DNA from: Cohnella faecalis
GTDB lineage: Bacteria > Bacillota > Bacilli > Paenibacillales > Paenibacillaceae
Length of the DNA: 64,000 nucleotides
Assembly: GCF_003570905.1 (NCBI RefSeq)
Contig: NZ_QXJM01000039.1
Span: forward strand, 248,001-312,000
Reading direction: 5' to 3'
Within the stretch, counting starts at the first letter, position 1; each line of letters starts with the position of its first letter. The notes beneath the pieces were generated by a model. The model was not told the origin of the DNA, did no database searches, and worked only from the letters and a program-made list of their open reading frames with translations. Of this stretch, positions 35,574 to 44,767 are shown in pieces. A program made the translations under genes and the position numbers.

Positions 35574-36355
35574 CGCATCTTCCTCCGCCACTTTGCCGCT
35601 GATGACGGAGATAGCAGCAATAGCCGGATTTGAACGGCTCATCGTGGCCGTTGCTTAGCAGGCGCACATACTTCTTATCGTCGATAGCTTGCTGAGCGGC
35701 AGGATCCCAAACGATGAACGCGGCGATCTCGCCTTTCTCCGCGCGGTCGCAAGCTGCTGCGAAGGGTAAGCTCTCCATTCCACGTCTTTCTGCGGATCCA
35801 GCCCTTGCTGCTTCAAAGCGATCGACAGCGTAATTTGCGGACCTCCGCCGATGACGTCCACTCCAATGATTTTTGCCTTTGAGATCCGCCACGGATTTGA
35901 TACCGGAATCGCCCCGGAGCGACAAGCTGAATGCATCCGGCATGCAGCCCTCCGTTCAGCTTTACGTCGAGCCTTGCTCGATCGGCTTGAACCAAGCGAA
36001 ATTGCCGACCGTGCGTCGACTTTGCCCGAGGCATGCCGATTTCAACGTTTCGAAATCTTGCTGAACCAGCGTAACGTCAGGCCTTCTTCTTTAAAGAACC
36101 CTTTCTCGATCGCCGCATAGATAGGCGCTTCGCAAGTTCCTCCCGGTAAGCGAAAACGTCACTTTTCTTGAGCGCTTTGGCTCCTCCTGCCGGCTGCGCA
36201 GCAAGCGCAGACGACGAACCGGAAGCCCGGAGCGCTCGGGCTGGCCGAAGCGTTTATCTTTGTTATTTGAGTTCTCCAGCCGGACAATACACCCGCCGCT
36301 ACTAACACGGCGGCTGACGATACCATAATCTTTTGTGCGACAATACGTTCTTTCA
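35574..36355 (-). pseudogene. Copy B (inverted) remnant of the binding-protein gene
   Basis: It starts about 50 bases further into the gene than copy A ended and reads backwards to the gene start. Short stretches match the intact protein (for example GIASGK-type and QQGLDPQKDVEW), separated by frame breaks. The damaged inverted leader follows at about 36,465-36,600. Confidence 0.8.
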
Positions 36356-36619
36356 TCTGTTTAGTTTTCCCTCGCTGTTAGGAATAACTGTAATGAGACT
36401 TCTATGGATTCAGCCACGCATACCGGCTGCGCCCTCTTTCCCGGAATTCTGACGCGAACGAAAAAAGGAGACCGCGCGCGCTTCCGCGTTCAAGGATGGC
36501 TTACCGTCTCCAGCTGTCTGGTCACCCTTATTAAATTCTTATTAATTCTATCGGATTATAGTGTTATAATAATGACATTAACATTAAATGTCAATAACTA
36601 GTTCGACATGGAGGTTTCT

Positions 36620-37200
36620 TATGAAAAGATTACGTCATTGGTCCGTGCTCGTGTTTAGCCGCCGGATTGATCTTCCTCGTCCTTGTTCCAATCTCTGTCC
36701 GACAATCGAACGAAAGCGTCCCGCGCCCAATCGGCCCCCGCCCGCGAGGCGGAAGAAGCTCCCGAAATCGGTTATCTCGCTCCATCCTTCTCCCTCGCGC
36801 GGGGATCGATGGCAGCCTTTATAAGTGGCGGCAATTCCGCGGCAAACCGGTCGTCCTGAATTTTTGGGCGTCCTGGTGCGGTCCTTGCAAGGACGAAGCT
36901 CCGAGCTTCGTCAAGCTGCCACGATACGTACAAGAAAGAACTGACCATCATAGCCATCAACCTGACGGCGCCGACAGCGAGAAAATCCGCGCGGGAATTT
37001 GCCGACGAATACGGATTCTCGTTCCCCGTTCTCTGGACAAGGACGGTTCGGTGGCGAAAGCGCTACAAGATCCGCCCGATCCCGTCCACCTTCTTCATCG
37101 ACAAAGACGGCTACATCGTCGACGGAGTGCTTGCTCGTTAGGAGCCGAAGACTTGAAAATCCGGGCGGAAAAGCTGCTCCGCCCGGATCTCTCTAACGAA
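36620..37200 (+). pseudogene. Copy B (inverted) remnant of the TlpA-like thioredoxin gene
   Basis: Frames contain [20 protein letters not shown] but break on both sides. It is the reverse of 41,004-41,576. Confidence 0.8.
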
Positions 37201-38034
37201 GGCCGCGGCGTCGCGAAACCAGGCCCTTCCCGTTTACTCCCACTACGATAAATAGAATTGCTCCCCATGCCCAAGCGTAGCTTTGCCAACCGTCCGTATC
37301 CAGCCCTCCACTTTTGACCGCTCCATTCTCGTAATCCGAGCTCTTGACGGCGGAGTCGGTCTGGGACAATTGAATCGTCTTCGTTTTCGTCGTTGCCACC
37401 TGGATGGGCTGCCCGTCATCCGGAGGCATGTAATGGCATGCCGGCAACGTGGCCGTCGGCTCCGGGGAAGCGGCCGATCCGCTTCCCGTTTCGGCGTTGG
37501 CCGTCACAGACAGCAGGAGAAATAGGAGCAGCGCCGAAGCTCCCGCCGTCATTCCTCTAAGCGCTTTTTTCATCTCGCTCGTCCCTTTCGTTATTGAATT
37601 TCGAATTCGAAGCTGGCCATCGTCATCTGTCCGGTATCCTCGGGTGTAATGTGGGTAATGAACGTAGTACGTCTTTCTCGCGCGAATTCCCCCTTCAGCT
37701 CGTAGGAGCCTTTGCTCTCTCCGGGTTTTGCGAGCAGTTGAGCATGGCTTTCGGGGCCTGCTCCTTTGGGCCAAATCTCAAATACGACCTGCGCCTCCGA
37801 GAGTGGACTGCTCCCTCTCGTTACTTCCGCCTTCAACGACGCTTTTCTCGTTCACTTTAGGCTTCTCGGGACTAGCCGAAAATTCGATTCGATCCGTTCC
37901 TCGCTTCCCGCCTCCGTCGCCGCCGCAGGCGAAGCCGCGCTTCGGTCCGAGCAGCCGGCGGCCAGCAGCAATCCCGCAGCGAGCAGGAGCGGCGCCGTTA
38001 CGCCAATCAGTCGCTTCTTAGCTTCAACCTCATT
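37190..38034 (-). pseudogene. Copy B (inverted) remnants of the small membrane protein and YtkA-like genes
   Basis: The small membrane protein is almost readable (37,190-37,573) and the lipoprotein is broken by several indels, including one in the lipid-anchor region. Confidence 0.75.
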
Positions 38035-38039
38035 TCGAT

Positions 38040-38847
38040 GCTCCCCTTCGCCTATACGATGTACTCCGGCAGCTCGATTTCCGGAACGAGCTGCAGCGTC
38101 TCCAATATTTTCGAACGATATTCGAAGAAAGCGTTGGCTGTTCCGCGCTCTCGGACGAGGCAGAGGAATCCGGATCACTTCCTTGATTTGCGCAGGACGC
38201 GGCGTCATGACGACAACCCTGTCGCTCAAGTAGACAGCTTCGTCGATATCGTGAGTCACGAACAGCATCGTCGTCCCCCGTTCTTGCCAGATCCGCAAAA
38301 TCTCCTCCTGCAGGTTCATCCGAGTGAACGCGTCCAACGCGCCCAGCGGCTCGTCGAGAAGCAGAACCTTCGGATGGTTCACGAGCGCGCGGGCCAGAGC
38401 TGCCCTTTGCGCCATCCCCCCGGACAGTTGGTGGGGGTACGCCTTCTCGAACCCTTTCAGTCCGACGAGCTCGATAAACCGATCCACCTCCGCCTTGTTC
38501 TTCGACAAAACACCGCGCGCCGCCTCAAGCCCCGTCGCAACGTTGCTCCAGATCGTTTTCCATGGAAACAGCGTCGGATCCTGAAAACCAAGCCGCGGGA
38601 ATGATGGGAACTCCCGAATCGGTTCGCCATCCAACAAAATTTCACCCGAGGTCGGAAGATCGAGACCGGTAACAAGGCGAAGAAGCGTCGACTTACCGCA
38701 CCCGCTCGGACCGATCAGCGAAATGAATTCGCCCGGCTGGATGTCCAATTGCACCTTGTTCAAAGCGACTACCGAAGCTCCATGATCGTCGAACACCCGA
38801 GACACGTCGCGTATGGAAATATGGCCGCCTTCCGCCGCTTTTTACAT
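38040..38847 (-). pseudogene. Copy B (inverted) ABC ATPase, nearly full length
   Basis: One open frame covers most of the protein from [10 protein letters not shown] to the H loop [17 protein letters not shown], with substitutions such as [10 protein letters not shown] where copy A has [10 protein letters not shown], and a frame break near the C-terminus. It has the same errors-only pattern as the rest of copy B. Confidence 0.75.
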
Positions 38848-39120
38848 TTGATCAACCTTTCTGCCAAATCAGAACGCGATCGCGAACCTTGAACAGCACC
38901 GTAATGATTGTCGAGAACAGCACGCCATGATGAGCAGCGCGGCGTATACCTTGTAATATTCAGCCCAGCCTTGCGCCCAAGTGATATAGAAGCCTAGTCC
39001 GGCCTTCACTCCCAGCATTTCCGGCGACGACCAGCGTCACGAAGGAAGTTCCCAGCCCCATGAACAAGCCGATGAAAATGAGCGGAAAAGCGGCCGAAGC
39101 GCCACGCGAAGCACCAAATA
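38848..39120 (-). pseudogene. Copy B (inverted) 3' part of the permease gene, ending at the second fold
   Basis: It is the reverse of 32,054-32,335 with a few indels and ends abruptly where the sequence turns forward again at 39,121. Confidence 0.8.
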
Positions 39121-39365
39121 CCGCTCATTTTCATCGGCTTGTTCATGGGGCTGGGAACTTCCTTCGTGACGCTGGTCGTCGCGGAAATGCTGGGAGTGAA
39201 GGCCGGACTAGGCTTCTATATCCTTGGGCGCAAGGCTGGGCTGAATATTACAAGGTATACGCCGCGCTGCTCATCATGGCCGTGCTGTTCTCGACAATCA
39301 TTACGGTGCTGTTCAAGGTTCGCGATCGCGTTCTGATTTGGCAGAAAGGGTTGATCAAATGGTAA
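39121..39365 (+). pseudogene. Copy C 3' fragment of the permease gene
   Basis: It begins inside the permease gene (equivalent of 32,090) and has one missing base near 39,221. There is no start codon or promoter; it exists only because of the fold. Confidence 0.8.
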
Positions 39366-40147
39366 AAGCGGCGGAAGGCGCCATATTTCCATACGCGACG
39401 TGTCTCGGGTGTTCGACGATCATGGAGCTTCGGTAGTCGCTTTGAACAAGGTGCAATTGGACATCCAGCCGGGCGAATTCATTTCGCTGATCGGTCCGAG
39501 CGGGTGCGGTAAGTCGACGCTTCTTCGCCTTGTTACCGGTCTCGATCTTCCGACCTCGGGTGAAATTTTGTTGGATGGCGAACCGATTCGGGAGTCCCAT
39601 CATTCCCGCGGCTTGGTTTTTCAGGATCCGACGCTGTTTCCATGGAAAACGATCTGGAGAAACGTTGCGACGGGGCTTGAGGCGCGCGGTGTTTTGTCGA
39701 AGAACAAGGCGGAGGTGGATCGGTTTATCGAGCTCGTCGGACTGAAAGGGTTCGAGAAGGCGTACCCCCCAACTGTCCGGGGGGATGGCGCAAAGGGCAG
39801 CTCTGGCCCGCGCGCTCGTGAACCATCCGAAGGTTCTGCTTCTCGACGAGCCGCTGGGCGCGTTGGACGCGTTCACTCGGATGAACCTGCAGGAGGAGAT
39901 TTTGCGGATCTGGCAAGAACGGGGGACGACGATGCTGTTCGTGACTCACGATATCGACGAAGCTGTCTACTTGAGCGACAGGGTTGTCGTCATGACGCCG
40001 CGTCCTGCGCAAATCAAGGAAGTGATCCGGATTCCTCTGCCTCGTCCGAGAGCGCGGAACAGCAACGCTTTCTTCGAATATCGTTCGAAAATATTGGAGA
40101 CGCTGCAGCTCGTTCCGGAAATCGAGCTGCCGGAGTACATCGTATAG
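39359..40147 (+). pseudogene. ABC transporter ATPase, copy C (two frame breaks near the 5' end)
   Basis: It lacks one base near 39,381 and two near 39,766 relative to copy A, then becomes clean and supplies the correct C-terminal third: [33 protein letters not shown], ending in LPEYIV. Together with copy A's 5' part it gives a full 262-residue SsuB/TauB-like ATPase that powers the importer. Confidence 0.85.
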
Positions 40148-40165
40148 GCGAAGGGGAGCATCGAA

Positions 40166-40609
40166 ATGAGGTTGAAGCTAAGGAAGCGACTGATTGGCGT
40201 AACGGCGCCGCTCCTGCTCGCTGCGGGATTGCTGCTGGCCGCCGGCTGCTCGGACCGAAGCGCGGCTTCGCCTGCGGCGGCGACGGAGGCGGGAAGCGAG
40301 GAACGGATCGGAATCGAATTTTCGGCTAGTCCCGAGAAGCCTAAAGTGAACGAGAAAGCGTCGTTGAAGGCGGAAGTAACGAGAGGGAGCAGTCCACTCT
40401 CGGAGGCGCAGGTCGTATTTGAGATTTGGCCCAAAGGAGCAGGCCCCGAAAGCCATGCTCAACTGCTCGCAAAACCCGGAGAGAGCAAAGGCTCCTACGA
40501 GCTGAAGGGGGAATTCGCGGAGAAAGGGACGTACTACGTCATTACCCACATTACACCCGAGGATACCGGACAGATGACGATGGCCAGCTTCGAATTCGAA
40601 ATTCAATAA
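40166..40609 (+). CDS. YtkA/FixH-like lipoprotein
   Basis: 147 residues. The signal peptide ends in the lipobox LLAAGC, so the mature protein is anchored outside the membrane at Cys about 28. The rest is an immunoglobulin-like YtkA domain: [29 protein letters not shown] and GTYYVITHITPEDTGQM. YtkA-like domains often lie near metal or redox proteins. It lies 18 bases behind the ATPase gene in the same operon. Confidence 0.8.
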   Translation: MRLKLRKRLIGVTAPLLLAAGLLLAAGCSDRSAASPAAATEAGSEERIGIEFSASPEKPKVNEKASLKAEVTRGSSPLSEAQVVFEIWPKGAGPESHAQLLAKPGESKGSYELKGEFAEKGTYYVITHITPEDTGQMTMASFEFEIQ

Positions 40610-40626
40610 CGAAAGGGACGAGCGAG

Positions 40627-41007
40627 ATGAAAAAAGCGCTTAGAGGAATGACGGCGGGAGCTTCGGCGCTGCTCCTATTTCTCCTGCTGTCTGTGACGGC
40701 CAACGCCGAAACGGGAAGCGGATCGGCCGCTTCCCCGGAGCCGACGGCCACGTTGCCGGCATGCCATTACATGCCTCCGGATGACGGGCAGCCCATCCAG
40801 GTGGCAACGACGAAAACGAAGACGATTCAATTGTCCCAGACCGACTCCGCCGTCAAGAGCTCGGATTACGAGAATGGAGCGGTCAAAAGTGGAGGGCTGG
40901 ATACGGACGGTTGGCAAAGCTACGCTTGGGCATGGGGAGCAATTCTATTTATCGTAGTGGGAGTAACGGGAAGGGCCTGGTTTCGCGGACGCCGCGGCCT
41001 TCGTTAA
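40627..41007 (+). CDS. Small secreted/membrane protein of unknown function
   Basis: 126 residues: a signal peptide (MKKALRGMTAGASALLLFLL to ANAETG), a Ser/Thr-rich extracellular part with ATLPACHYMPPDDGQP, and a C-terminal membrane helix ([19 protein letters not shown]) followed by RGRRGLR. A single Cys next to His and Met (CHYM) could bind a metal, but that is inference. GGGACGAG precedes the ATG. It converges on the thioredoxin gene with a four-base overlap. Confidence 0.7.
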   Translation: MKKALRGMTAGASALLLFLLLSVTANAETGSGSAASPEPTATLPACHYMPPDDGQPIQVATTKTKTIQLSQTDSAVKSSDYENGAVKSGGLDTDGWQSYAWAWGAILFIVVGVTGRAWFRGRRGLR

Positions 41008-41576
41008 GAGAGATCCGGGCGGAGCAGCTTTTCCGCCCGGATTTTCAAGTCTTCGGCTCCTAACGAGCCAAGCACTCCGTCGACGATGTAGCCGTCTTTG
41101 TCGATGAAGAAGGTGGACGGGATCGGGCGGATCTTGTAGCGCTTCGCCACCGAACCGTCCTTGTCCAAGAGAACGGGGAACGAGAATCCGTATTCGTCGG
41201 CAAATTCCCGCGCGGATTTCTCGCTGTCGGCGGCCGTCAGGTTGATGGCTATGATGGTCAGTTCTTTCTTGTACGTATCGTGCAGCTTGACGAAGCTCGG
41301 AGCTTCGTCCTTGCAAGGACCGCACCAGGACGCCCAAAAATTCAGGACGACCGGTTTGCCGCGGAATTGCCGCCACTTATAAAGGCTGCCATCGATCCCG
41401 GCGAGGGAGAAGGATGGAGCGAGATAACCGATTTCGGGAGCTTCTTCCGCCTCGCGGGCGGGGGCCGATTGGGCGCGGGACGCTTTCGTTCGATTGTCGG
41501 ACAGAGATTGGAACAAGACGAGGAAGATCAATCCGGCGGCTAACACGAGCACGGACCAATGACGTAATCTTTTCAT
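41004..41576 (-). CDS. TlpA/ResA-like membrane-anchored thioredoxin
   Basis: 190 residues. One N-terminal membrane anchor ([17 protein letters not shown]) is followed by a TlpA-type domain: [31 protein letters not shown] with the CGPC redox centre, and the cis-Pro loop [11 protein letters not shown]. It acts outside the membrane on disulfides, perhaps keeping the cysteines of the binding protein or the YtkA partner reduced. GGAGG lies seven bases before the chosen ATG. It is divergent from the binding-protein gene across a shared promoter region. Confidence 0.9.
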   Translation of the reverse strand: MKRLRHWSVLVLAAGLIFLVLFQSLSDNRTKASRAQSAPAREAEEAPEIGYLAPSFSLAGIDGSLYKWRQFRGKPVVLNFWASWCGPCKDEAPSFVKLHDTYKKELTIIAINLTAADSEKSAREFADEYGFSFPVLLDKDGSVAKRYKIRPIPSTFFIDKDGYIVDGVLGSLGAEDLKIRAEKLLRPDLS

Positions 41577-41602
41577 AAGAAACCTCCATGTCGAACTAGT
41601 TA

Positions 41603-41631
41603 TTGACATTAATGTTAATTGTCATTATTAT
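41603..41631 (+). promoter_or_regulatory. Promoter of the binding-protein gene
   Basis: TTGACA and TATTAT are 17 bases apart. TGACA and TGTCA arms (41,604-41,624) make a dyad over the spacer, and CCGATAGAATTAATAAG follows, resembling a sulfur-regulator (CymR-like) half-site. Confidence 0.5.
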
Positions 41632-41674
41632 AACACTATAATCCGATAGAATTAATAAGAATTTAATAAGGGTT

Positions 41675-41735
41675 GACCAGACAGCTGGAGACGGTAAGCC
41701 ATCCTTGAACGGGAAGGCGCGCGGTCTCTCTTTTT
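41675..41735 (+). promoter_or_regulatory. Sulfur-gene leader element of the binding-protein gene
   Basis: GACCAGACAGCTGGAGAC: hairpin CCAG/CTGG with an ACAG loop, then terminator stem GAGAC/GTCTC around an inner CCTT/AAGG stem, and a T run. Its loop part (CTTGAACGGGAAGG) also resembles that of metY (CTTAACGGGAAAG). Damaged copies lie at about 34,675 and 36,500. Confidence 0.55.
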
Positions 41736-41839
41736 CGTTCGCGTCAGAATTCCGGGAAAGAGGGCGCAGCCGGTATGCGTGGCTGAATCCATAGAAGGTC
41801 TCATTACAGTTATTCCTAACAGGAGGGAAACCTAAACAG

Positions 41840-42919
41840 ATGAAGAACGTATTGTCGCACAAAAGATTATGGGTATCGTCAGCCGCCGTGTTAGTAGCGG
41901 CGGGTGTATTGTCCGGCTGTGGAGACTCAAATAACAAAGATAACGCTTCGGCCAGCCCGAGCGCTCCGGCTTCCGGTTCGTCGTCTGCCGCTGCTGCGCA
42001 GGCGGCAGGAGGAGCCAAAGCGCTCAAGAAAGTGACGTTCGCTTACGCGGGAGGAACTTGCGAAGCGCCTATCTATGCGGCGATCGAGAAAGGGTTCTTT
42101 AAAGAAGAAGGCCTGGACGTTACGCTGGTTCAGCAAGATTTCGAAACGTTGAAATCGGGCATTGCCTCGGGCAAAGTCGACGGCACGGTCGGCAATTTCG
42201 CTTGGTTCAAGCCGATCGAGCAAGGGCTCGACGTAAAGCTGACGGGAGGGCTGCATGCCGGATGCATTCAGCTTGTCGCTCCGGGCGATTCCGGTATCAA
42301 ATCCGTGGCGGATCTCAAAGGCAAAATCATTGGAGTGGACGTCATCGGCGGAGGTCCGCAAATTACGCTGTCGATCGCTTTGAAGCAGCAAGGGCTGGAT
42401 CCGCAGAAAGACGTGGAATGGAGAGCTTACCCTTCGCAGCAGCTTGCGACCGCCGCGGAGAAAGGCGAGATCGCCGCGTTCATCGTTTGGGATCCTGCCG
42501 CTCAGCAAGCTATCGACGATAAGAAGTATGTGCGCCTGCTAAGCAACGGCCACGATGAGCCGTTCAAATCCGGCTATTGCTGCTACTCCGTCATCAGCGG
42601 CAAAGTGGCGGAGGAAGATCCGGAGAAGGCCGCTTCGATTACCCGCGCGCTTCTCAAGGCTGCCGAGTGGGTCGGCACTAACGCGCATGAGACGGCGGAA
42701 ATCGAGACGAACAAGAAATACGTCTCCGCCGACGCGGCGACTAACGAGAAGCTCTTGGCCGGCTACCATTGGAAGCCGGGCGTGAAGAGCGCTCAAGAAA
42801 GCGCCAAATTCTTCATTAAATATCAGAAGGAACTGGGGATATTGGATGCCTCTACGGATGAGACCGAGCTGTATAATCGCGTCTTCTTCGCGGCTATACC
42901 CGATTTCAACGGCCGATAA
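41840..42919 (+). CDS. ABC transporter substrate-binding lipoprotein (NMT1/SsuA-like)
   Basis: 359 residues. The lipobox VLSGCG gives a lipid anchor; a Ser/Ala linker follows, then a two-lobe binding fold (GGTCEAPIYAAIEKGFFKEEGL, SGIASGKVDGTVGN, DLKGKIIGVDVIGG). Besides the lipid Cys it has TCEAP, HAGC and YCCY cysteines, which I recall as conserved in this subgroup and which could form disulfides or bind a metal. It has its own promoter and leader, separate from the permease-ATPase unit. The ligand is probably a sulfur compound, judging by the neighbours. Confidence 0.9.
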   Translation: MKNVLSHKRLWVSSAAVLVAAGVLSGCGDSNNKDNASASPSAPASGSSSAAAAQAAGGAKALKKVTFAYAGGTCEAPIYAAIEKGFFKEEGLDVTLVQQDFETLKSGIASGKVDGTVGNFAWFKPIEQGLDVKLTGGLHAGCIQLVAPGDSGIKSVADLKGKIIGVDVIGGGPQITLSIALKQQGLDPQKDVEWRAYPSQQLATAAEKGEIAAFIVWDPAAQQAIDDKKYVRLLSNGHDEPFKSGYCCYSVISGKVAEEDPEKAASITRALLKAAEWVGTNAHETAEIETNKKYVSADAATNEKLLAGYHWKPGVKSAQESAKFFIKYQKELGILDASTDETELYNRVFFAAIPDFNGR

Positions 42920-42939
42920 ACGGCGAGAGGCAAAAGAAA

Positions 42940-42986
42940 AACCGAAGGAAGCGCGGTCAAGGCCGCTCGCTTCCTTCGGTTTTTTT
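42940..42986 (+). terminator. Terminator of the binding-protein gene
   Basis: AACCGAAGGAAGCG pairs perfectly with CGCTTCCTTCGGTT, followed by TTTTTTT. Confidence 0.9.
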
Positions 42987-42996
42987 GCGTGAAGGT

Positions 42997-43695
42997 TTAT
43001 TTGGGATGATGCCCTCTGATGTTGGTGTCGCTAGCTGAATAGGGGGCGAACGCGCCGTTGAAGCGAGGGCGATATTCCCGTAAAGCTGGAGCGAAATCCG
43101 TATGACCGGACGCTGAGGCGAGGGCGGCATTCGAACGGATGACGCGTTCCAGCCTCTTGTCGTGCAGCTTCCATAGCGCCAGAGCCGTGAGTCCGAATAT
43201 CAATAGAGACACGGTTGCCCGAGTAAAGCTCCAAGGAACCGGAGGCACGATTGAGAAGTAACATACGGCGACGCCGTTCAGAGCTAGCGCCTGAAAGGGA
43301 ACGATAAGGCCGGGCGCGGCCGAATGGCGGCGAACTTCCAAGGGGAGCGGACAACCGGAAAGCTTCTTTGTTTGTTTCCATAGCCGCCAAGCTCCAGGCG
43401 CCGTAACGAGCCAGAGAGCCAGAAGGGGAACGCCGATTAACGGCAGATGCAGCAGAATGCGATCCGCCCCAAACAACGTGTCACTCTTTACCGACGACAT
43501 CAGTATGGCGAATAGGGAGACGAGTGAGGGCAGGGTGCACAAGACGGTCCATACGAGCAGCTTCCTCGATTTGCGATGAAGCCTTTCGGCCGATCCGCTG
43601 TATAGCAAACGGGACGCTTTGGCACCCGAGATCCATGCAATTATTGATCCCAGCAAAGAGCCGGCAAGCTCCAGGCCGATCCATAGGTTAGACAA
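42997..43695 (-). CDS. Membrane protein of unknown function
   Basis: 232 residues with about five membrane helices (around 5-22, 48-70, 82-105, 132-150 and 158-178) and a soluble tail ending in GHHPK. I recognise no family. The TTG start has GGAGGAGG upstream. It lies alone between two terminators or promoter regions; nothing in its context tells its job. Confidence 0.6.
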   Translation of the reverse strand: MSNLWIGLELAGSLLGSIIAWISGAKASRLLYSGSAERLHRKSRKLLVWTVLCTLPSLVSLFAILMSSVKSDTLFGADRILLHLPLIGVPLLALWLVTAPGAWRLWKQTKKLSGCPLPLEVRRHSAAPGLIVPFQALALNGVAVCYFSIVPPVPWSFTRATVSLLIFGLTALALWKLHDKRLERVIRSNAALASASGHTDFAPALREYRPRFNGAFAPYSASDTNIRGHHPK

Positions 43696-43905
43696 GCTGA
43701 AATCCTCCTCCGGAACGCCGAATAAGAAACCTTATGCGCTTATCGTAACTCGGAGACCCCCTCTCGCATAACCGCCGTTGGTTCCGTTTTATCCCCGACT
43801 TAAGCCCGGGTTGGATGTCCTTCTTAAAGAAATGGGGCCCAAAAGAGCACGATTCCTCGGGTGACCCGGCAATCGCGCTCTAAATGCGTTACTACTATAT
43901 ATATA

Positions 43906-44766
43906 TTACTGTCCGGCCTGCTCCACCCGGATTAATCCGCTGTCCGCACGTACTTTAACGATATCCTTCGTCTCTCGTTTGGATTCCGGCGCGTGAACGG
44001 ATCCCGAGTCTGCCTTGAGGTCGTAATAACCGGCGAACGACGCAGGGACTTGCACATAGACGCTGCCCGAGTCCGCTTTGATTACCGTATCGGACGTATC
44101 TTCCTTATAGAGCTTGACGCTGCCTGAATCGATAATCATGTCAACTTTCCCCGTTACTCGCTTGAGGTTGACCAACCCGGAGTCGGCGGAGAGCGTCAGC
44201 GTCTTCGTCCGGACGCCGTCGCCGGTAATTTTGCCTGAATCGACATCGATGCTCAAGCTGTCCGCCGTCAGGTTGTTCAGCGTCAAGTTGCCCGAGTCGG
44301 CGGACAAATCAACCGTCTTGGCTGACACGTCCGTCAGGGCGATGGAGCCTGAATCGACATTGACTTTAAGCGCGTCCAGAGCGGCATCGTCGGTCAAAGA
44401 GACGGTTATTTCCTCTTTTACTCCGACAAAGCTGAAATCCAGGAAGTTGAAGTATTTGACTGGCTTCTGCCTGAGGTCGACGAGCAAGGATTTGTTATCG
44501 ATGACCGCGTCTTGCACGGTTTGAATCGTTTTTTCGGGCGCCTGACCTTTGACGCTTACCGAATTGGTGCCGTCCGTGCTTTTTACGAATTTCAGATTGA
44601 CCTTATAGTCGCTTTTAATTTCTAGATTTTTCAGCTCGCTTGCTTGAAAACGCCAGCTTTTCTCGAATTCGGGCAGCTTCTCGTTCGTTTTCCATCCACC
44701 GGTAGCGATTCCGGCAATGCCGATAGCGATAAGCAGCAATCCCCCTATAATCCACCATTTTTTCAT
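43906..44766 (-). CDS. DUF4097 family beta-strand-repeat protein
   Basis: 286 residues: an N-terminal membrane helix (WWIIGGLLLIAIGIAGIA) and a long extracellular right-handed beta solenoid with repeated VDSG/ADSG turns (VDSGSIALTDV, ADSGNLTLNNL, VDSGKITGDG). Third gene of a PadR-DUF1700-DUF4097 operon; its start lies two bases from the DUF1700 stop. Such operons are linked to envelope-stress sensing. Confidence 0.9.
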   Translation of the reverse strand: MKKWWIIGGLLLIAIGIAGIATGGWKTNEKLPEFEKSWRFQASELKNLEIKSDYKVNLKFVKSTDGTNSVSVKGQAPEKTIQTVQDAVIDNKSLLVDLRQKPVKYFNFLDFSFVGVKEEITVSLTDDAALDALKVNVDSGSIALTDVSAKTVDLSADSGNLTLNNLTADSLSIDVDSGKITGDGVRTKTLTLSADSGLVNLKRVTGKVDMIIDSGSVKLYKEDTSDTVIKADSGSVYVQVPASFAGYYDLKADSGSVHAPESKRETKDIVKVRADSGLIRVEQAGQ

Positions 44767-44767
44767 C

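Larger units (their letters stand above)
32090..42622. other. Fold-back triplication (forward-reverse-forward) of the ABC/thioredoxin locus, probably an assembly artefact
   Basis: The segment equivalent to 39,121-42,572 is present as copy A (+, 32,090-35,573), copy B (inverted, about 35,574-39,120) and copy C (+, from 39,121). At the A/B fold the sequence jumps about 50 bases ahead and turns back; at the B/C fold the offset is about 36 bases. Copy A is clean to about 32,900, copy C is clean from about 39,780, and everything between has an indel or mismatch every few tens of bases. The pattern is that of a single raw fold-back read bridging two polished ends. The real locus probably joins 32,900 to about 39,930. 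Confidence 0.85.

Noticed and set aside
32905..39780. A real gene-amplification or pseudogene island with three ABC operons
   Set aside because: The copies fold back on each other and the errors are one-base indels confined to the inner part between two clean edges, as for an uncorrected chimeric read.
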